Positions 26,809 through 37,195 of a stretch of 64,000 nt of DNA are shown piece by piece. Each line of letters opens with the position of its first letter. Within the stretch, counting starts at the first letter, position 1. Origin of the DNA: Streptococcus sp. D7B5 (GTDB lineage: Bacteria > Bacillota > Bacilli > Lactobacillales > Streptococcaceae); NCBI RefSeq assembly GCF_029691405.1, contig NZ_CP121467.1:310001-374000 (forward strand), given 5' to 3'. The notes beneath the pieces are model-generated. The model was not told where the DNA came from. It was given only the letters and a program-made list of their open reading frames with translations, and did not search any database. The position numbers and the translations under genes are program-made.

Positions 26809-29505
26809 ATGTCTCTTCAAAAATTAGAAAACTATAGTAATAAAGCAGTCGTCCAAGAAGAAGTCTTGATTCTGACTGAGCTATTAGAAGATATCACAAA
26901 AAATATGCTAGCGCCAGAAACCTTTGAAAAGATTATCCAGTTGAAGGAATTATCAACTAGCGAGAATTATCAAGGGCTCAATAACCTAGTGACCAGTCTT
27001 TCAAATGAAGAAATGATTTACATTTCACGCTATTTCTCTATCCTTCCACTTTTGATTAATATCTCTGAGGATGTGGATTTGGCCTATGAAATCAATCACC
27101 AAAACAATGTGGATCAAGACTATTTAGGAAAACTATCTACAACGATTAAGATGGTAGCTGAAAAAGAAAATGCAGCCGAAATTTTAGAAAAGTTAAATGT
27201 CGTTCCTGTCTTGACCGCCCATCCAACGCAAGTACAACGCAAGAGTATGCTGGATTTGACCAACCATATCCATACGCTTTTGCGCAAGTACCGTGATGTC
27301 AAACTCGGCTTGATTAATAAAGAAAAATGGCACACAGATCTCCGTCGTTACATTGAAATTATCATGCAAACGGACATGATTCGTGAGAAAAAATTGAAAG
27401 TAACAAACGAAATCACCAACGTGATGGAGTATTACCAAAGTTCTTTCCTGAATGCTGTTCCCCGTTTGACAGCTGAGTATAAAAAATTAGCCAAAGAACA
27501 AGGTATTGAGCTCCAACATCCAAAACCAATTACTATGGGGATGTGGATCGGAGGAGACCGTGATGGAAATCCTTTCGTAACAGCGGAAACTCTCAATAAA
27601 TCAGCCTTGACTCAGTGCGAAGTCATTATGAACTACTATGATGAAAAGATTTATAATCTTTACCGTGAATTTTCACTTTCAACCAGCATCGTGAATGTCA
27701 GCGACAAGGTTCGTGAGATGGCGCTGAAGTCACAAGACAACTCGATTTATCGTGAAAAAGAACTCTATCGCCGTGCCCTCTTTGACATCCAAGCTAAGAT
27801 GCAGGCAACCAAGGCTTATTTGATTGAAGACAAGGACCTTCAGCCTAGATATGCCACTGCAGATGAATTTTATCAAGATTTGTTGGCCATTCGCGACTCT
27901 CTCCTTGAGAACAAAGGAGAATACCTGATTTCAGGAGAATTTGTCGAGTTGATGCAAGCTGTCGAAATTTTTGGATTCTACCTTGCTTCTATCGACATGC
28001 GCCAGGATTCTAGTGTTCACGAAGCCTGTGTGGCAGAATTGCTTGCATCTGCTGGTATCAATGATCACTATAGTGATCTATCTGAAGATGAAAAATGCGC
28101 CCTCCTCTTAAAAGAGTTGGAAGAAGACCCTCGTATTCTCTCAGCGACTCATGCTGAAAAGTCAGAACTGCTTGAAAAAGAACTCTCTATCTTTAAAGCT
28201 GCGCGCAAGTTGAAGGATAAACTGGGTGAAAATGTTATTCGTCAAACCATCATTTCTCACGCAACCAGTGTATCCGATATGCTCGAACTAGCCATTATGC
28301 TTAAGGAAGTCGGCTTGGTGGATGCCCAAAAAGCCCGCGTTCAGATTGTTCCCCTCTTTGAAACGATCGAGGACTTGGATCACTCAGAAGAAACCATGAG
28401 AAGATATTTCTCTCTTCCTTTGGCTAAAAAATGGATTGCTTCAAAAGACAACTACCAAGAAATCATGCTTGGCTACTCTGATAGTAACAAGGACGGTGGT
28501 TACCTATCATCATGTTGGACCCTCTATAAAGCGCAACAACAACTGACGGCTATTGGGGATGAATTCGGCGTTAAGGTTACTTTCTTCCATGGTCGTGGTG
28601 GTACTGTGGGTCGTGGTGGTGGACCAACTTATGAAGCCATCACATCTCAACCACTTAAGTCTATCAAGGACCGTATCCGTCTGACTGAGCAAGGAGAAGT
28701 CATTGGAAACAAATACGGTAACAAAGATGCAGCCTATTATAACCTTGAAATGTTGGTTTCTGCAGCCATTAACCGTATGATTACCAAGAAGAAGAGTGAT
28801 ACCAATACGTCAAATCGTTACGAAGCTATTATGGATCAAGTAGTGGACCGTAGCTACGATATCTATCGTGATTTGGTCTTTGGAAATGAACATTTCTATG
28901 ACTATTTCTTTGAATCAAGTCCAATCAAGGCTATTTCAAGCTTCAATATCGGTTCGCGTCCAGCAGCTCGTAAGACCATCACTGAAATTGGCGGTTTGCG
29001 TGCCATTCCTTGGGTCTTCTCATGGTCTCAAAGCCGTGTCATGTTCCCTGGATGGTATGGTGTAGGATCAAGCTTTAAAGAGTTTATTGATCAAGATCCA
29101 AAGAATATCGAATTCCTTCGTGATATGTACCAAAACTGGCCTTTCTTCCAATCTCTTCTTTCCAATGTGGACATGGTCTTGTCTAAGTCTAATATGAATA
29201 TTGCTTTTGAATATGCCAAGCTCTGTGAAGACGAAGAAGTACAAGCTATCTACTACACTATTTTAGATGAATGGCAGTTGACTAAGGACGTTATTTTAGC
29301 TATCGAAGGTTATGACGAACTCTTGGCAGAAAACTCTTATCTAAAAGACAGTCTAAACTATCGTATGCCTTACTTTAATATCCTGAACTACATCCAGTTG
29401 GAGTTAATCAAACGTCAACGTCGCGGCGAATTGTCGGCAGACGAAGAAAAACTGATCCATACAACTATCAACGGAATTGCAACTGGTTTACGTAATTCTG
29501 GCTGA
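26809..29505 (+). CDS. ppc: Phosphoenolpyruvate carboxylase
   Basis: Adds bicarbonate to phosphoenolpyruvate to make oxaloacetate, the main anaplerotic route in streptococci with an incomplete TCA cycle, feeding aspartate synthesis. It is 898 residues. Catalytic motifs: [13 protein letters not shown] (His near residue 138), [26 protein letters not shown] and [15 protein letters not shown]. The C-terminus is RNSG where most PEPCs end in NTG. The ribosome binding site GGAAAGGAAAG precedes the start. It is probably cotranscribed with ftsW; a terminator follows. Confidence 0.97.
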   Translation: MSLQKLENYSNKAVVQEEVLILTELLEDITKNMLAPETFEKIIQLKELSTSENYQGLNNLVTSLSNEEMIYISRYFSILPLLINISEDVDLAYEINHQNNVDQDYLGKLSTTIKMVAEKENAAEILEKLNVVPVLTAHPTQVQRKSMLDLTNHIHTLLRKYRDVKLGLINKEKWHTDLRRYIEIIMQTDMIREKKLKVTNEITNVMEYYQSSFLNAVPRLTAEYKKLAKEQGIELQHPKPITMGMWIGGDRDGNPFVTAETLNKSALTQCEVIMNYYDEKIYNLYREFSLSTSIVNVSDKVREMALKSQDNSIYREKELYRRALFDIQAKMQATKAYLIEDKDLQPRYATADEFYQDLLAIRDSLLENKGEYLISGEFVELMQAVEIFGFYLASIDMRQDSSVHEACVAELLASAGINDHYSDLSEDEKCALLLKELEEDPRILSATHAEKSELLEKELSIFKAARKLKDKLGENVIRQTIISHATSVSDMLELAIMLKEVGLVDAQKARVQIVPLFETIEDLDHSEETMRRYFSLPLAKKWIASKDNYQEIMLGYSDSNKDGGYLSSCWTLYKAQQQLTAIGDEFGVKVTFFHGRGGTVGRGGGPTYEAITSQPLKSIKDRIRLTEQGEVIGNKYGNKDAAYYNLEMLVSAAINRMITKKKSDTNTSNRYEAIMDQVVDRSYDIYRDLVFGNEHFYDYFFESSPIKAISSFNIGSRPAARKTITEIGGLRAIPWVFSWSQSRVMFPGWYGVGSSFKEFIDQDPKNIEFLRDMYQNWPFFQSLLSNVDMVLSKSNMNIAFEYAKLCEDEEVQAIYYTILDEWQLTKDVILAIEGYDELLAENSYLKDSLNYRMPYFNILNYIQLELIKRQRRGELSADEEKLIHTTINGIATGLRNSG

Positions 29506-29513
29506 TATTCTAC

Positions 29514-29544
29514 AAACTTCCTCTTTTTTCAAGGGGAAGTTTTT
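29514..29544 (+). terminator. Terminator after ppc
   Basis: AAACTTCC pairs with GGAAGTTT, followed by TT; the T run is short. Confidence 0.65.
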
Positions 29545-29573
29545 GAATTGTTTAAAAAATTCTAAAAATAAGC

Positions 29574-29601
29574 TTGACAAGTAGTTGAAAAATGATATAA
29601 T
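29574..29601 (+). promoter_or_regulatory. Strong sigma-A promoter of the T-box operon
   Basis: Perfect TTGACA (29574-29579), 16-base spacer, perfect TATAAT (29596-29601). Confidence 0.85.
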
Positions 29602-29607
29602 TTAAAC

Positions 29608-29842
29608 ATTCAGAAAGTAATCTTGCTCATTTTTTAGAGAGTCTGTGGTTGGTGAAAGCAGATAGATGAAATTGATGAAATTGGGCTGAATGTACTTAAG
29701 AATTTGAAATCATAAAAATTCGGTGAGCACACCTTACAGTGCAACTCGTTATTGCGAGAAAGAGCGATAGGGATATTCCCTATAATTGAGGTGGCACCGC
29801 GCATCGACGTCCTCACACAAGTTTTTTGTGTGAGGACTTTTT
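29608..29842 (+). promoter_or_regulatory. T-box riboswitch, probably tRNA-Trp responsive
   Basis: A complete T-box leader. It has an AG-rich stem I region (AGAGAGTCTGTGG), the conserved T-box sequence AGGTGGCACCGCG (29789-29801) in the antiterminator region, and a terminator hairpin with GTCCTCACACAA pairing with TTGTGTGAGGAC (29809-29837) before TTTTT. The specifier is read as TGG (Trp) in AAATTGGGCTGAATG near 29683; this needs folding to confirm. Uncharged tRNA would stabilise the antiterminator and switch on the transporter genes. Confidence 0.85.
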
Positions 29843-29934
29843 CTATGGGGAGGAAAGATATTGAAATTTAAACGATGGCATCGCTTGATGATGTGATTTA
29901 ACAAGTTAAGGTAAAAGAATTAAGGAGAAAGAAT

Positions 29935-30930
29935 ATGAAAAATAAACGTTTGATTGGAATTGTCGCTGGATTAGCAGTATTGGTAGTGGCTAGCTTGATT
30001 TATTCATCAATGAACAAGCCAGCAGCTAAGGAAGAGCAAAAGGTTGCTAAGGTTGGTGTCCTTCAATTTGTTAGTCACCCATCCTTGGACTTGATTTACC
30101 AAGGGATTCAAGATGGACTAGCTGAAGAAGGCTATAAGGACGATCAAGTAAAAATCGACTTTATGAACTCTGAAGGAGATCAGAGCAAGGTTGCAACCAT
30201 GAGTAAACAATTGGTAGCAAATGGAAACGATGTAGTTGTTGGGATTGCAACACCAGCAGCTCAAGGACTTGCAAGTGCTACTAAAGATCTACCAGTTATC
30301 ATGGCTGCTATTACAGACCCAATCGGTGCTAACTTGGTCAAAGATTTGAAAAAACCAGGTGGCAACATCACAGGGGTGTCAGACCACAACCCAGCAGAAC
30401 AACAAGTGGAATTGATTAAAACTTTGACACCAAATGTCAAAACAATCGGTGCTCTTTACTCAAGTAGCGAAGATAACTCAAAAACACAGGTAGAAGAATT
30501 CAAGGCTTATGCTGAAAAAGCAGGTTTGACAGTCGAAACATTTGCCATTCCATCAACTAACGAAATTGCTTCAACAGTTAATGTCATGACAAGCAAGGTT
30601 GATGCGATTTGGGTTCCAATTGACAACACCATCGCATCCGCATTTTCAACAGTTGTTTCAAGTAACCAAACAGCTAAAAAGCCAATCTACCCAAGTGCCA
30701 CTGCCATGGTAGAAGCAGGTGGATTAGCATCTGTAGTAGTTGACCAACACGATCTTGGAGTGGCTACTGGTAAAATGATTGCCAAAGTTTTGAAAGGTGA
30801 AAAACCAGCTGATACGCCAGTTAATGTCTTTTCAACTGGTAAGTCAGTGATTAACAAAAAACTAGCGCAGGAACTTGGTATCACCGTTCCTGAGTCCGTT
30901 CTAAAAGAAGCAGGACAAGTGATTGAATAA
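29935..30930 (+). CDS. trpX: ABC transporter substrate-binding protein TrpX
   Basis: Extracellular binding protein of the ABC_sub_bind (PF04392) family, with two periplasmic-binding-fold lobes (KVGVLQFVSHPSLDLIYQG; VVVGIATPAAQGLA; VDAIWVPIDNTI). It is 331 residues. The T-box upstream with a likely Trp specifier supports tryptophan (or a Trp precursor) as substrate, in line with predicted streptococcal TrpXYZ. The N-terminus is one hydrophobic helix (IGIVAGLAVLVVASLIYSS) with no lipobox cysteine, so it appears to be membrane-anchored by an uncleaved or Sec-type signal. The ribosome binding site is AAGGAGAAAG. Confidence 0.85.
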   Translation: MKNKRLIGIVAGLAVLVVASLIYSSMNKPAAKEEQKVAKVGVLQFVSHPSLDLIYQGIQDGLAEEGYKDDQVKIDFMNSEGDQSKVATMSKQLVANGNDVVVGIATPAAQGLASATKDLPVIMAAITDPIGANLVKDLKKPGGNITGVSDHNPAEQQVELIKTLTPNVKTIGALYSSSEDNSKTQVEEFKAYAEKAGLTVETFAIPSTNEIASTVNVMTSKVDAIWVPIDNTIASAFSTVVSSNQTAKKPIYPSATAMVEAGGLASVVVDQHDLGVATGKMIAKVLKGEKPADTPVNVFSTGKSVINKKLAQELGITVPESVLKEAGQVIE

Positions 30931-30995
30931 AGATAAAGGAGGAGCTGGACACATCTCCTCCCATTTTTACTAAAGAAAGAAATGAGTGAAAGATT

Positions 30996-31862
30996 ATGAT
31001 AGTATCCATTATTTCTCAGGGGATGGTCTGGGCGATTTTAGGTTTGGGAATCTTTATGACTTTTCGAATTTTGAATTTCCCTGATATGACTACTGAAGGT
31101 TCTTTTCCTCTTGGGGGAGCAGTAGCTGTAACCTTGATAACACAGGGAGTAAATCCATTTTTAGCGACCTTAGCTGCAGTAGGAGCAGGTTGTCTAGCTG
31201 GTATGGCGACAGGTCTCTTATATACCAAAGGAAAAATTCCAACTCTTTTATCAGGAATTTTAGTCATGACTTCCTGCCATTCCATCATGCTCATGATTAT
31301 GGGACGTGCCAACTTGGGGCTTCTTGGGACCAAGCAAATTCAAGATGTCTTGCCTTTTGATTCGGATCTCAATCAACTCCTGACTGGATTAATCTTTGTA
31401 GCTCTTGTTATTGGCCTTATGCTCTTTTTCCTAGATACTAAACTAGGTCAAGCCTACATCGCTACAGGTGACAATCCCGATATGGCTCGTAGCTTTGGTA
31501 TCAATACGGGTCGTATGGAACTCATGGGCTTGGTTCTCTCAAATGGAATTATCGCGCTTGCAGGGGCTTTAATTGCTCAACAAGAAGGATACGCGGATGT
31601 TTCTCGAGGAATCGGCGTGATTGTCGTAGGGCTTGCTAGCTTGATTATTGGTGAGGTTTTGTTCAAGAGTTTGACCCTGGCAGAGCGACTCATGACCATC
31701 GTTGTAGGGTCTATTGCTTATCAGTTCCTCGTTTGGGGAGTGATTGCTCTTGGGTTTAATACAAGTTATCTTCGTTTGTACAGCGCCTTGATTTTGGCGG
31801 TTTGCCTCATGATTCCAACCTTCAAAAACAAATACCTGAAAGGAGTCAAGTTTAGCAAATGA
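30996..31862 (+). CDS. trpY: ABC transporter permease TrpY
   Basis: A 288-residue permease of the branched-chain-type (LivH/BPD_transp_2) family with 8-9 hydrophobic helices. The EAA-like motif region is seen around GDNPDMARSFGINTGRMELMGL (before a helix starting at VLSNGIIAL), as in the family. It forms the channel of the TrpXYZ importer and overlaps the ATPase gene by 4 bases (ATGA), showing coupling. Start codon ATG follows AAAGAAAGAAATGAGTGAAAG, a weak site. Regulated by the upstream T-box. Confidence 0.85.
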   Translation: MIVSIISQGMVWAILGLGIFMTFRILNFPDMTTEGSFPLGGAVAVTLITQGVNPFLATLAAVGAGCLAGMATGLLYTKGKIPTLLSGILVMTSCHSIMLMIMGRANLGLLGTKQIQDVLPFDSDLNQLLTGLIFVALVIGLMLFFLDTKLGQAYIATGDNPDMARSFGINTGRMELMGLVLSNGIIALAGALIAQQEGYADVSRGIGVIVVGLASLIIGEVLFKSLTLAERLMTIVVGSIAYQFLVWGVIALGFNTSYLRLYSALILAVCLMIPTFKNKYLKGVKFSK

Positions 31863-32617
31863 CAGCAATTGTAGAATTAAAAAATGCTACCAAAGTCATT
31901 ACGAATGGCTTTGATGAGGAAAAAATCATTCTGAATGATGTTTCTCTTGAAATTTTCGAACATGATTTCATTACCATCCTAGGGGGAAATGGAGCAGGGA
32001 AGTCAACGCTTTTTAACACTATTGCAGGTACCTTACCTTTAACAAGTGGGAGTATCCGTATCATGGGCGAGGATGTGACGCATTTTTCACCTGAAAAACG
32101 GGCTAAGTACTTGTCTCGTGTCTTTCAGGATCCTAAGATGGGGACGGCTCCCCGTATGACGGTAGCGGAAAATCTCTTGATTGCCAAGTTTCGTGGTGAG
32201 AAGAGAGGACTCCTTCCTAGGAGACTTTCAAGCCATAGAGAAGAGTTTCAGACTACCATTGAAAAAGTGGGAAATGGGCTTGAAAAACATCTAGATACTC
32301 CGATTGAGTTTCTATCAGGCGGTCAACGCCAGGCCTTGAGTCTCTTGATGGCTACCTTGAAGCGACCAGAGTTGCTCTTGTTGGATGAACACACAGCAGC
32401 CCTTGATCCAAAAACCAGTGTTGCCTTGATGGAATTAACAGATGACTTTGTCAGCAAGGGTCATCTAACAGCCTTGATGATTACCCACCATATGGAAGAT
32501 GCGCTGAAGTATGGCAATCGTCTGATAGTCATGAAGGAAGGTCGTATCATCCAAGACCTCAATAAAGAAGAAAAAGCTAAGATGAAGATTTCAGACTACT
32601 ATCAATTATTTGAATAG
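31859..32617 (+). CDS. trpZ: ABC transporter ATP-binding protein TrpZ
   Basis: A 252-residue ATPase powering the preceding importer. Walker A is GGNGAGKST (about 42-50), Q-loop in FQDPKMGTA, signature LSGGQRQALSLLMA, Walker B LLLLDEHTAALD and H-loop MITHHMEDAL. Walker B carries EHTAALD rather than the more usual EPTAALD; this His form is known in this transporter class. It overlaps trpY by 4 bases. A terminator follows within 70 bases. Confidence 0.88.
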   Translation: MTAIVELKNATKVITNGFDEEKIILNDVSLEIFEHDFITILGGNGAGKSTLFNTIAGTLPLTSGSIRIMGEDVTHFSPEKRAKYLSRVFQDPKMGTAPRMTVAENLLIAKFRGEKRGLLPRRLSSHREEFQTTIEKVGNGLEKHLDTPIEFLSGGQRQALSLLMATLKRPELLLLDEHTAALDPKTSVALMELTDDFVSKGHLTALMITHHMEDALKYGNRLIVMKEGRIIQDLNKEEKAKMKISDYYQLFE

Positions 32618-32651
32618 ATGAGTTAAATAATCATCAAAAAATAGAGAAGAG

Positions 32652-32686
32652 AAACTTAGAAGCATGGAAGTGTTTCTGAGTTTTTT
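32652..32686 (+). terminator. Terminator after trpXYZ
   Basis: AAACTTAGAAGCA pairs imperfectly with TGTTTCTGAGTTT, followed by T residues. Confidence 0.75.
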
Positions 32687-32746
32687 ATCTCCTCTTTCTA
32701 TCTGGAAAAATAAGGCAAAGAGAATTACGGAAAGCGTATGAAATGG

Positions 32747-32775
32747 TTTACTTTTTTTCAGAAATAAGCTATACT
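32747..32775 (+). promoter_or_regulatory. Promoter for dnaG-rpoD
   Basis: TTTACT (32747-32752), 17-base spacer, TATACT (32770-32775), 39 bases before the dnaG ATG. Confidence 0.55.
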
Positions 32776-32813
32776 AGTTTACGTGAAACTATGATAAGAT
32801 GGAGGTATTGTGT

Positions 32814-34574
32814 ATGGTTGACAAGCAAGTCATTGAAGAAATCAAAAACAATGCCAACATTGTGGAAGTCATAGGTGATGTGATTTCTTTACAGAAGGCT
32901 GGACGGAACTATTTAGGGCTCTGTCCTTTTCATGGTGAAAAGACCCCCTCTTTCAACGTTGTGGAAGACAAGCAGTTTTATCACTGTTTTGGATGTGGGC
33001 GTTCAGGAGATGTCTTTAAGTTTATCGAAGAATACCAAGGCGTGTCCTTCATGGAAGCCGTTCAGCTCTTAGGAGAGCGCGTCGGTATTCAACTAGCTAT
33101 GCCTGTTCAGTCTCGTCCCCAACAAGCTTCCCCTCATCAAGCTCTATATGATATACATGAAGAAGCTGCACGCTTTTACCATGCCATCCTCATGACGACC
33201 AAGATGGGAGAAGAAGCAAGGGCTTATCTCTACAAACGCGGATTGACAGATGATGTTCTGAAGCACTTCCAGATTGGACTAGCTCCAGCAGAGAGAACTT
33301 ATCTCTACCAACGTTTATCTGACAAGTTTGAGGAAAAGGATTTATTGGATTCTGGCCTGTTTTACCTGTCAGATGGCAATCAGTTTTATGATACTTTTTT
33401 TGGACGGATTATCTTTCCTTTGACCAATGACAAGGGGCAGGTTATTGCATTTTCAGGTCGTATCTGGCAAGAAACGGATAGTCAGACTGCCAAATATAAA
33501 AATAGTCGCTCGACTGCAATTTTTAACAAGAGTTACGAATTGTATCATTTGGACAAGGCAAAAAAGGGAACAGGTAAGATTACAGAGCTCTATCTGATGG
33601 AAGGATTCATGGATGTGATCGCAGCCTATCGTGCTGGTATAGAAAATGCTGTAGCTTCCATGGGAACAGCCTTAAGCAAGGAGCATGTTGACCACCTCAA
33701 ACGCTTTACCAAAAAGATAGTTCTCAGCTATGATGGTGACAAGGCAGGGCAGGCAGCAACAGCCAAAGCTCTGGAAGAATTAAAAGATTTCTCAGTGGAA
33801 GTTGTCCGAGTACCTGATGCCATGGACCCAGATGAGTATTTACAAAAGAATTCTCCTGAAGATCTGGCTTACCTTTTAACCAAGACCCGGATTAGTCCTA
33901 TTGAGTTCTATATTCACCAGCTAAAGCCTGAAAATAGTGATAACTTACAGGCGCAAATTGAATTCATTGAAAAGATTGCACCCCTAATCGCCAAAGAAAA
34001 GTCTATCACTGCCCAGAATTCTTATATCCACATTCTAGCAGATAATCTCCCTTCCTTTGATTACCAGCAGGTGGAACAGATTGTAAATGAAAGTCGCATT
34101 GTTCAAAGGCAGGAAAGAGTCAAAGAGGAGCAACCTCCAGCAGCGATTAGTTTACCTGTAACGCGGCAACTGACAGCAGTCATGAGAGCAGAGGCGCATC
34201 TCCTCTATAGGATGGCTGAGAACCCAGTTGTGTTAAATGACTACCGATTAAGAGAAGATTTTTTCTTTGATACCCCAGAATTTCAAATTCTTTACGAATT
34301 ATTAAGTGAGCAGGGAGAAATCGGCTCAGAGGAGCTTTCTCATCAGACGCCTGAGGTTGAAAATGCTTGGTACCACGTGCTTAGCTTGGATTTGCCAGTT
34401 GAGATGTCGCCTCAAGAGCTAGCGGAAGTCGAAGCGACTCGAAACCGTGCCCTCCTCAGCAAGGACAACTTAAGAATTAAAAAGAAAGTGCAGGAAGCTA
34501 GTCATGTAGGAGATACAGACACAGCCTTGGAAGAATTGCAACGATTGATTTCCCAAAAGAGAAGAATGGAGTAA
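32814..34574 (+). CDS. dnaG: DNA primase
   Basis: Synthesises RNA primers at the replication fork. It is 586 residues: an N-terminal CHC2 zinc-binding domain with [11 protein letters not shown] and [10 protein letters not shown], the RNA polymerase core with the TOPRIM motif [16 protein letters not shown] and [11 protein letters not shown], and a C-terminal helicase-interaction region. The frame begins 5 codons earlier, but that ATG lies within the GGAGG ribosome binding site; [10 protein letters not shown] at 32814 is the family start. It is followed by rpoD after 2 bases, the classic macromolecular synthesis operon without rpsU. Confidence 0.96.
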   Translation: MVDKQVIEEIKNNANIVEVIGDVISLQKAGRNYLGLCPFHGEKTPSFNVVEDKQFYHCFGCGRSGDVFKFIEEYQGVSFMEAVQLLGERVGIQLAMPVQSRPQQASPHQALYDIHEEAARFYHAILMTTKMGEEARAYLYKRGLTDDVLKHFQIGLAPAERTYLYQRLSDKFEEKDLLDSGLFYLSDGNQFYDTFFGRIIFPLTNDKGQVIAFSGRIWQETDSQTAKYKNSRSTAIFNKSYELYHLDKAKKGTGKITELYLMEGFMDVIAAYRAGIENAVASMGTALSKEHVDHLKRFTKKIVLSYDGDKAGQAATAKALEELKDFSVEVVRVPDAMDPDEYLQKNSPEDLAYLLTKTRISPIEFYIHQLKPENSDNLQAQIEFIEKIAPLIAKEKSITAQNSYIHILADNLPSFDYQQVEQIVNESRIVQRQERVKEEQPPAAISLPVTRQLTAVMRAEAHLLYRMAENPVVLNDYRLREDFFFDTPEFQILYELLSEQGEIGSEELSHQTPEVENAWYHVLSLDLPVEMSPQELAEVEATRNRALLSKDNLRIKKKVQEASHVGDTDTALEELQRLISQKRRME

Positions 34575-34576
34575 TA

Positions 34577-35686
34577 ATGGCAACAAAACAAAAAGAAGTA
34601 ACCACATTTGATGTGCAAGTAGCAGACTTTATCCGTAACCACAAAAAAACAGGAACAGCAACAGATGACGAAATCAATTCAAGTCTGGTTATTCCTTTTG
34701 CCCTCGATGCAGATGGCATTGAAGACCTTTTGCAACGGATTCAGGATGCTGGAATTTCTATCACAGACAACGAAGGAAATCCAAGCGCGCGTGTGCTTAG
34801 TGCAGAAGAAGAGCCAGAACTCAGTGATGAGGACTTGATTGGCTCAACCTCTGCCAAGGTTAATGACCCAGTCCGTATGTATTTGAAGGAAATTGGGGTT
34901 GTTCCTCTCTTGACAAACGAAGAAGAAAAAGAATTGGCTCTAGCTGTTGAAGCTGGTGATATCGAAGCCAAACAGCGTCTTGCAGAAGCCAACCTTCGTT
35001 TGGTGGTTTCGATTGCTAAGCGCTACGTAGGGCGTGGTATGCAATTTCTTGACTTGATCCAAGAAGGCAACATGGGCTTGATGAAGGCAGTGGATAAGTT
35101 TGACTACTCTAAAGGATTTAAGTTTTCAACTTACGCAACTTGGTGGATTCGTCAGGCGATTACCCGTGCCATTGCTGACCAGGCCCGCACTATTCGTATC
35201 CCTGTCCACATGGTTGAAACCATTAACAAGCTTGTTCGTGAACAGCGTAATCTCCTTCAAGAATTGGGACAAGATCCAACTCCTGAACAAATCGCTGAGC
35301 GTATGGATATGACACCTGACAAGGTCCGCGAAATCTTGAAAATCGCCCAAGAACCAGTATCACTTGAAACACCGATTGGTGAAGAGGACGATAGCCATCT
35401 TGGGGACTTTATCGAAGACGAAGTGATTGAAAATCCAGTAGACTACACAACTCGTATCGTTTTGCGTGAGCAGTTGGATGAAGTCTTGGATACTCTTACA
35501 GACCGTGAAGAAAACGTCTTGCGCTTGCGCTTCGGGTTAGATGATGGGAAAATGCGTACTCTTGAAGATGTTGGGAAAGTCTTTAACGTGACTCGTGAGC
35601 GTATCCGTCAGATTGAGGCCAAGGCTTTGAGAAAATTGCGTCAACCAAGTCGCAGCAAACCGCTTCGTGATTTTATTGAAGACTAA
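34577..35686 (+). CDS. rpoD: Primary sigma factor RpoD (SigA)
   Basis: Housekeeping sigma-70 factor directing RNA polymerase to the TTGACA/TATAAT and extended -10 promoters seen across this window. It is 369 residues, shorter than E. coli sigma-70 because the region between 1.2 and 2.1 is small. Region 1.1 is at the N-terminus; region 1.2 has [11 protein letters not shown]; region 2 has [18 protein letters not shown]; region 3 has RIPVHMVE; region 4.2 has [17 protein letters not shown]. It starts 2 bases after dnaG, so translation is coupled. The next gene follows 14 bases later. Confidence 0.98.
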   Translation: MATKQKEVTTFDVQVADFIRNHKKTGTATDDEINSSLVIPFALDADGIEDLLQRIQDAGISITDNEGNPSARVLSAEEEPELSDEDLIGSTSAKVNDPVRMYLKEIGVVPLLTNEEEKELALAVEAGDIEAKQRLAEANLRLVVSIAKRYVGRGMQFLDLIQEGNMGLMKAVDKFDYSKGFKFSTYATWWIRQAITRAIADQARTIRIPVHMVETINKLVREQRNLLQELGQDPTPEQIAERMDMTPDKVREILKIAQEPVSLETPIGEEDDSHLGDFIEDEVIENPVDYTTRIVLREQLDEVLDTLTDREENVLRLRFGLDDGKMRTLEDVGKVFNVTRERIRQIEAKALRKLRQPSRSKPLRDFIED

Positions 35687-35700
35687 TAGTGAGGAATAAC

Positions 35701-36030
35701 ATGGCTTATACAGAAGAGCAAATTGAAATGATCAAAACACGCATTTTAAATGCCTTGGAAGAAGTCATCGACCCTGAGTTGGGGATTGATATTGTCAACC
35801 TAGGTTTGATTTATGAAATTCGTTTTGATGGTGAAACAGGTCACACTGAAATTGATATGACCTTGACAACTATGGGCTGCCCACTGGCTGACCTTTTGAC
35901 AGACCAGATACATGATGCGATGACAGATGTGCCTGAGGTAACTAATACCGAAGTTAAATTGGTCTGGTATCCAGCTTGGACGGTTGAGAAAATGAGCCGA
36001 TACGCACGTATCGCCCTAGGAATTAAATAA
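35701..36030 (+). CDS. Metal-sulfur cluster assembly factor (SufT/DUF59, PaaD-like)
   Basis: A 109-residue MIP18/DUF59 protein thought to help mature iron-sulfur proteins. Conserved features: EEVIDPELGIDIVNLGLIYEI and MTLTTMGCPLADLL, the latter with the family's single reactive cysteine. The frame opens at an earlier ATG, but MAYTEEQIEM at 35701 is preceded by GTGAGGAATAAC and matches homologues. It lies in the rpoD transcription unit, and a large hairpin follows. The exact client is unknown. Confidence 0.88.
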   Translation: MAYTEEQIEMIKTRILNALEEVIDPELGIDIVNLGLIYEIRFDGETGHTEIDMTLTTMGCPLADLLTDQIHDAMTDVPEVTNTEVKLVWYPAWTVEKMSRYARIALGIK

Positions 36031-36045
36031 AGACTAAGAAAAATG

Positions 36046-36106
36046 AGAGAGACGATTGGAAAATAGGGTAAATTTATCCTTTTTCCTATAGTCTCTTCTT
36101 TCTTTT
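36046..36106 (+). terminator. Terminator after the dnaG-rpoD unit
   Basis: A long imperfect hairpin: GAGAGAC pairs with GTCTCT and GGAAAATAGG with CCTTTTTCC, followed by TTCTTTCTTTT. Confidence 0.65.
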
Positions 36107-36127
36107 GCTGATTTTCTGGAAATAAAA

Positions 36128-36143
36128 TGGTATAATGAAAGGT
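36128..36143 (+). promoter_or_regulatory. Extended -10 promoter giving a probable leaderless cpoA start
   Basis: TGGTATAAT (36128-36136) is followed by seven bases and then the ATG at 36144. No ribosome binding site fits in that space. Confidence 0.6.
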
Positions 36144-37187
36144 ATGGAAAACGAAAAATTGCGTATTAATATGCTAAGTTCAAGTGAAAAAGTAGCTGGT
36201 CAAGGAGTGTCAGGAGCTTATAGAGAATTGGTTAGTCTCCTTCACCGTGATGCCAAAGACCAGTTGATTGTTACAGAGAATCTTCCTGTAGAGGCAGATG
36301 TAACTCACTTTCATACCATTGATTTCCCCTATTATTTATCCACTTTCCAAAAGAAACGCTCTGGGAGAAAAATTGGCTATGTGCATTTTTTGCCTGATAC
36401 GCTTGAGGGGAGTTTGAAGATTCCATTTTTCCTAAAAGGAATTGTCAAACGCTATGTTTTTTCCTTTTACAACCGAATGGAACACTTGGTGGTGGTCAAT
36501 CCCATGTTTATCGAGGATTTAGTGGCTGCTGGCATTCCACGTGAAAAAGTAACTTATATTCCAAACTTTGTAAATAAAGAAAAATGGCATCCATTACCAG
36601 CTGAACAAGTTGCTCAACTCCGGAAGGAAATGGATCTCGCGGAAGATCAGTTTGTCGTAATCGGTGCGGGTCAGGTTCAGAAACGTAAAGGAATTGATGA
36701 TTTTATCCGTCTTGCTGAGGAATTGCCAGAAATTACCTTTATCTGGGCAGGTGGTTTTTCATTTGGTGGGATGACAGATGGTTATGAACGCTACAAGAAG
36801 ATTATGGACAATCCACCAAAAAATCTTATTTTTCCCGGGATTGTGTCACCGGAACGGATGCGGGAACTTTACGCTATGGCGGATTTATTCTTGCTACCAA
36901 GTTACAATGAATTATTCCCTATGACCATCTTAGAGGCGGCTAGTTGCGAGGCTCCGATTATGTTGAGGGATTTGGATCTGTATAAGGTTATTCTTGATGG
37001 GAATTATCGTGCTACAAGTGATGTTTCCGAGATGAGAGAAGCAATCCTAGAATATAAGAATGACCCTGAAACCTTAAAGGACTTGAAAGAAAAAGCTCGC
37101 GAGATCTCCAAAGAGTACTCTGAGGAGCATTTGTTGGAAATCTGGTTAAAATTTTATCGAGAACAGGCTGCTTTGGGCAAAAAGTGA
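36144..37187 (+). CDS. cpoA: Glycosyltransferase CpoA (glycolipid synthesis)
   Basis: A 347-residue GT4-family glycosyltransferase. In pneumococcus CpoA adds galactose to glucosyl-diacylglycerol, making the major bilayer glycolipid; mutants change beta-lactam susceptibility. The C-terminal Rossmann domain shows VIGAGQVQKRKGIDDFI, the EX7E-type motif is near ELFPMTILEAASCEAPI, and the protein is cytoplasmic and membrane-associated. The ORF can begin at an ATG at 36135, but that ATG overlaps the -10 box, so 36144 is chosen. The partner synthase follows 8 bases later, supporting the pathway call. Confidence 0.8.
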   Translation: MENEKLRINMLSSSEKVAGQGVSGAYRELVSLLHRDAKDQLIVTENLPVEADVTHFHTIDFPYYLSTFQKKRSGRKIGYVHFLPDTLEGSLKIPFFLKGIVKRYVFSFYNRMEHLVVVNPMFIEDLVAAGIPREKVTYIPNFVNKEKWHPLPAEQVAQLRKEMDLAEDQFVVIGAGQVQKRKGIDDFIRLAEELPEITFIWAGGFSFGGMTDGYERYKKIMDNPPKNLIFPGIVSPERMRELYAMADLFLLPSYNELFPMTILEAASCEAPIMLRDLDLYKVILDGNYRATSDVSEMREAILEYKNDPETLKDLKEKAREISKEYSEEHLLEIWLKFYREQAALGKK

Positions 37188-37195
37188 GGTAATTT

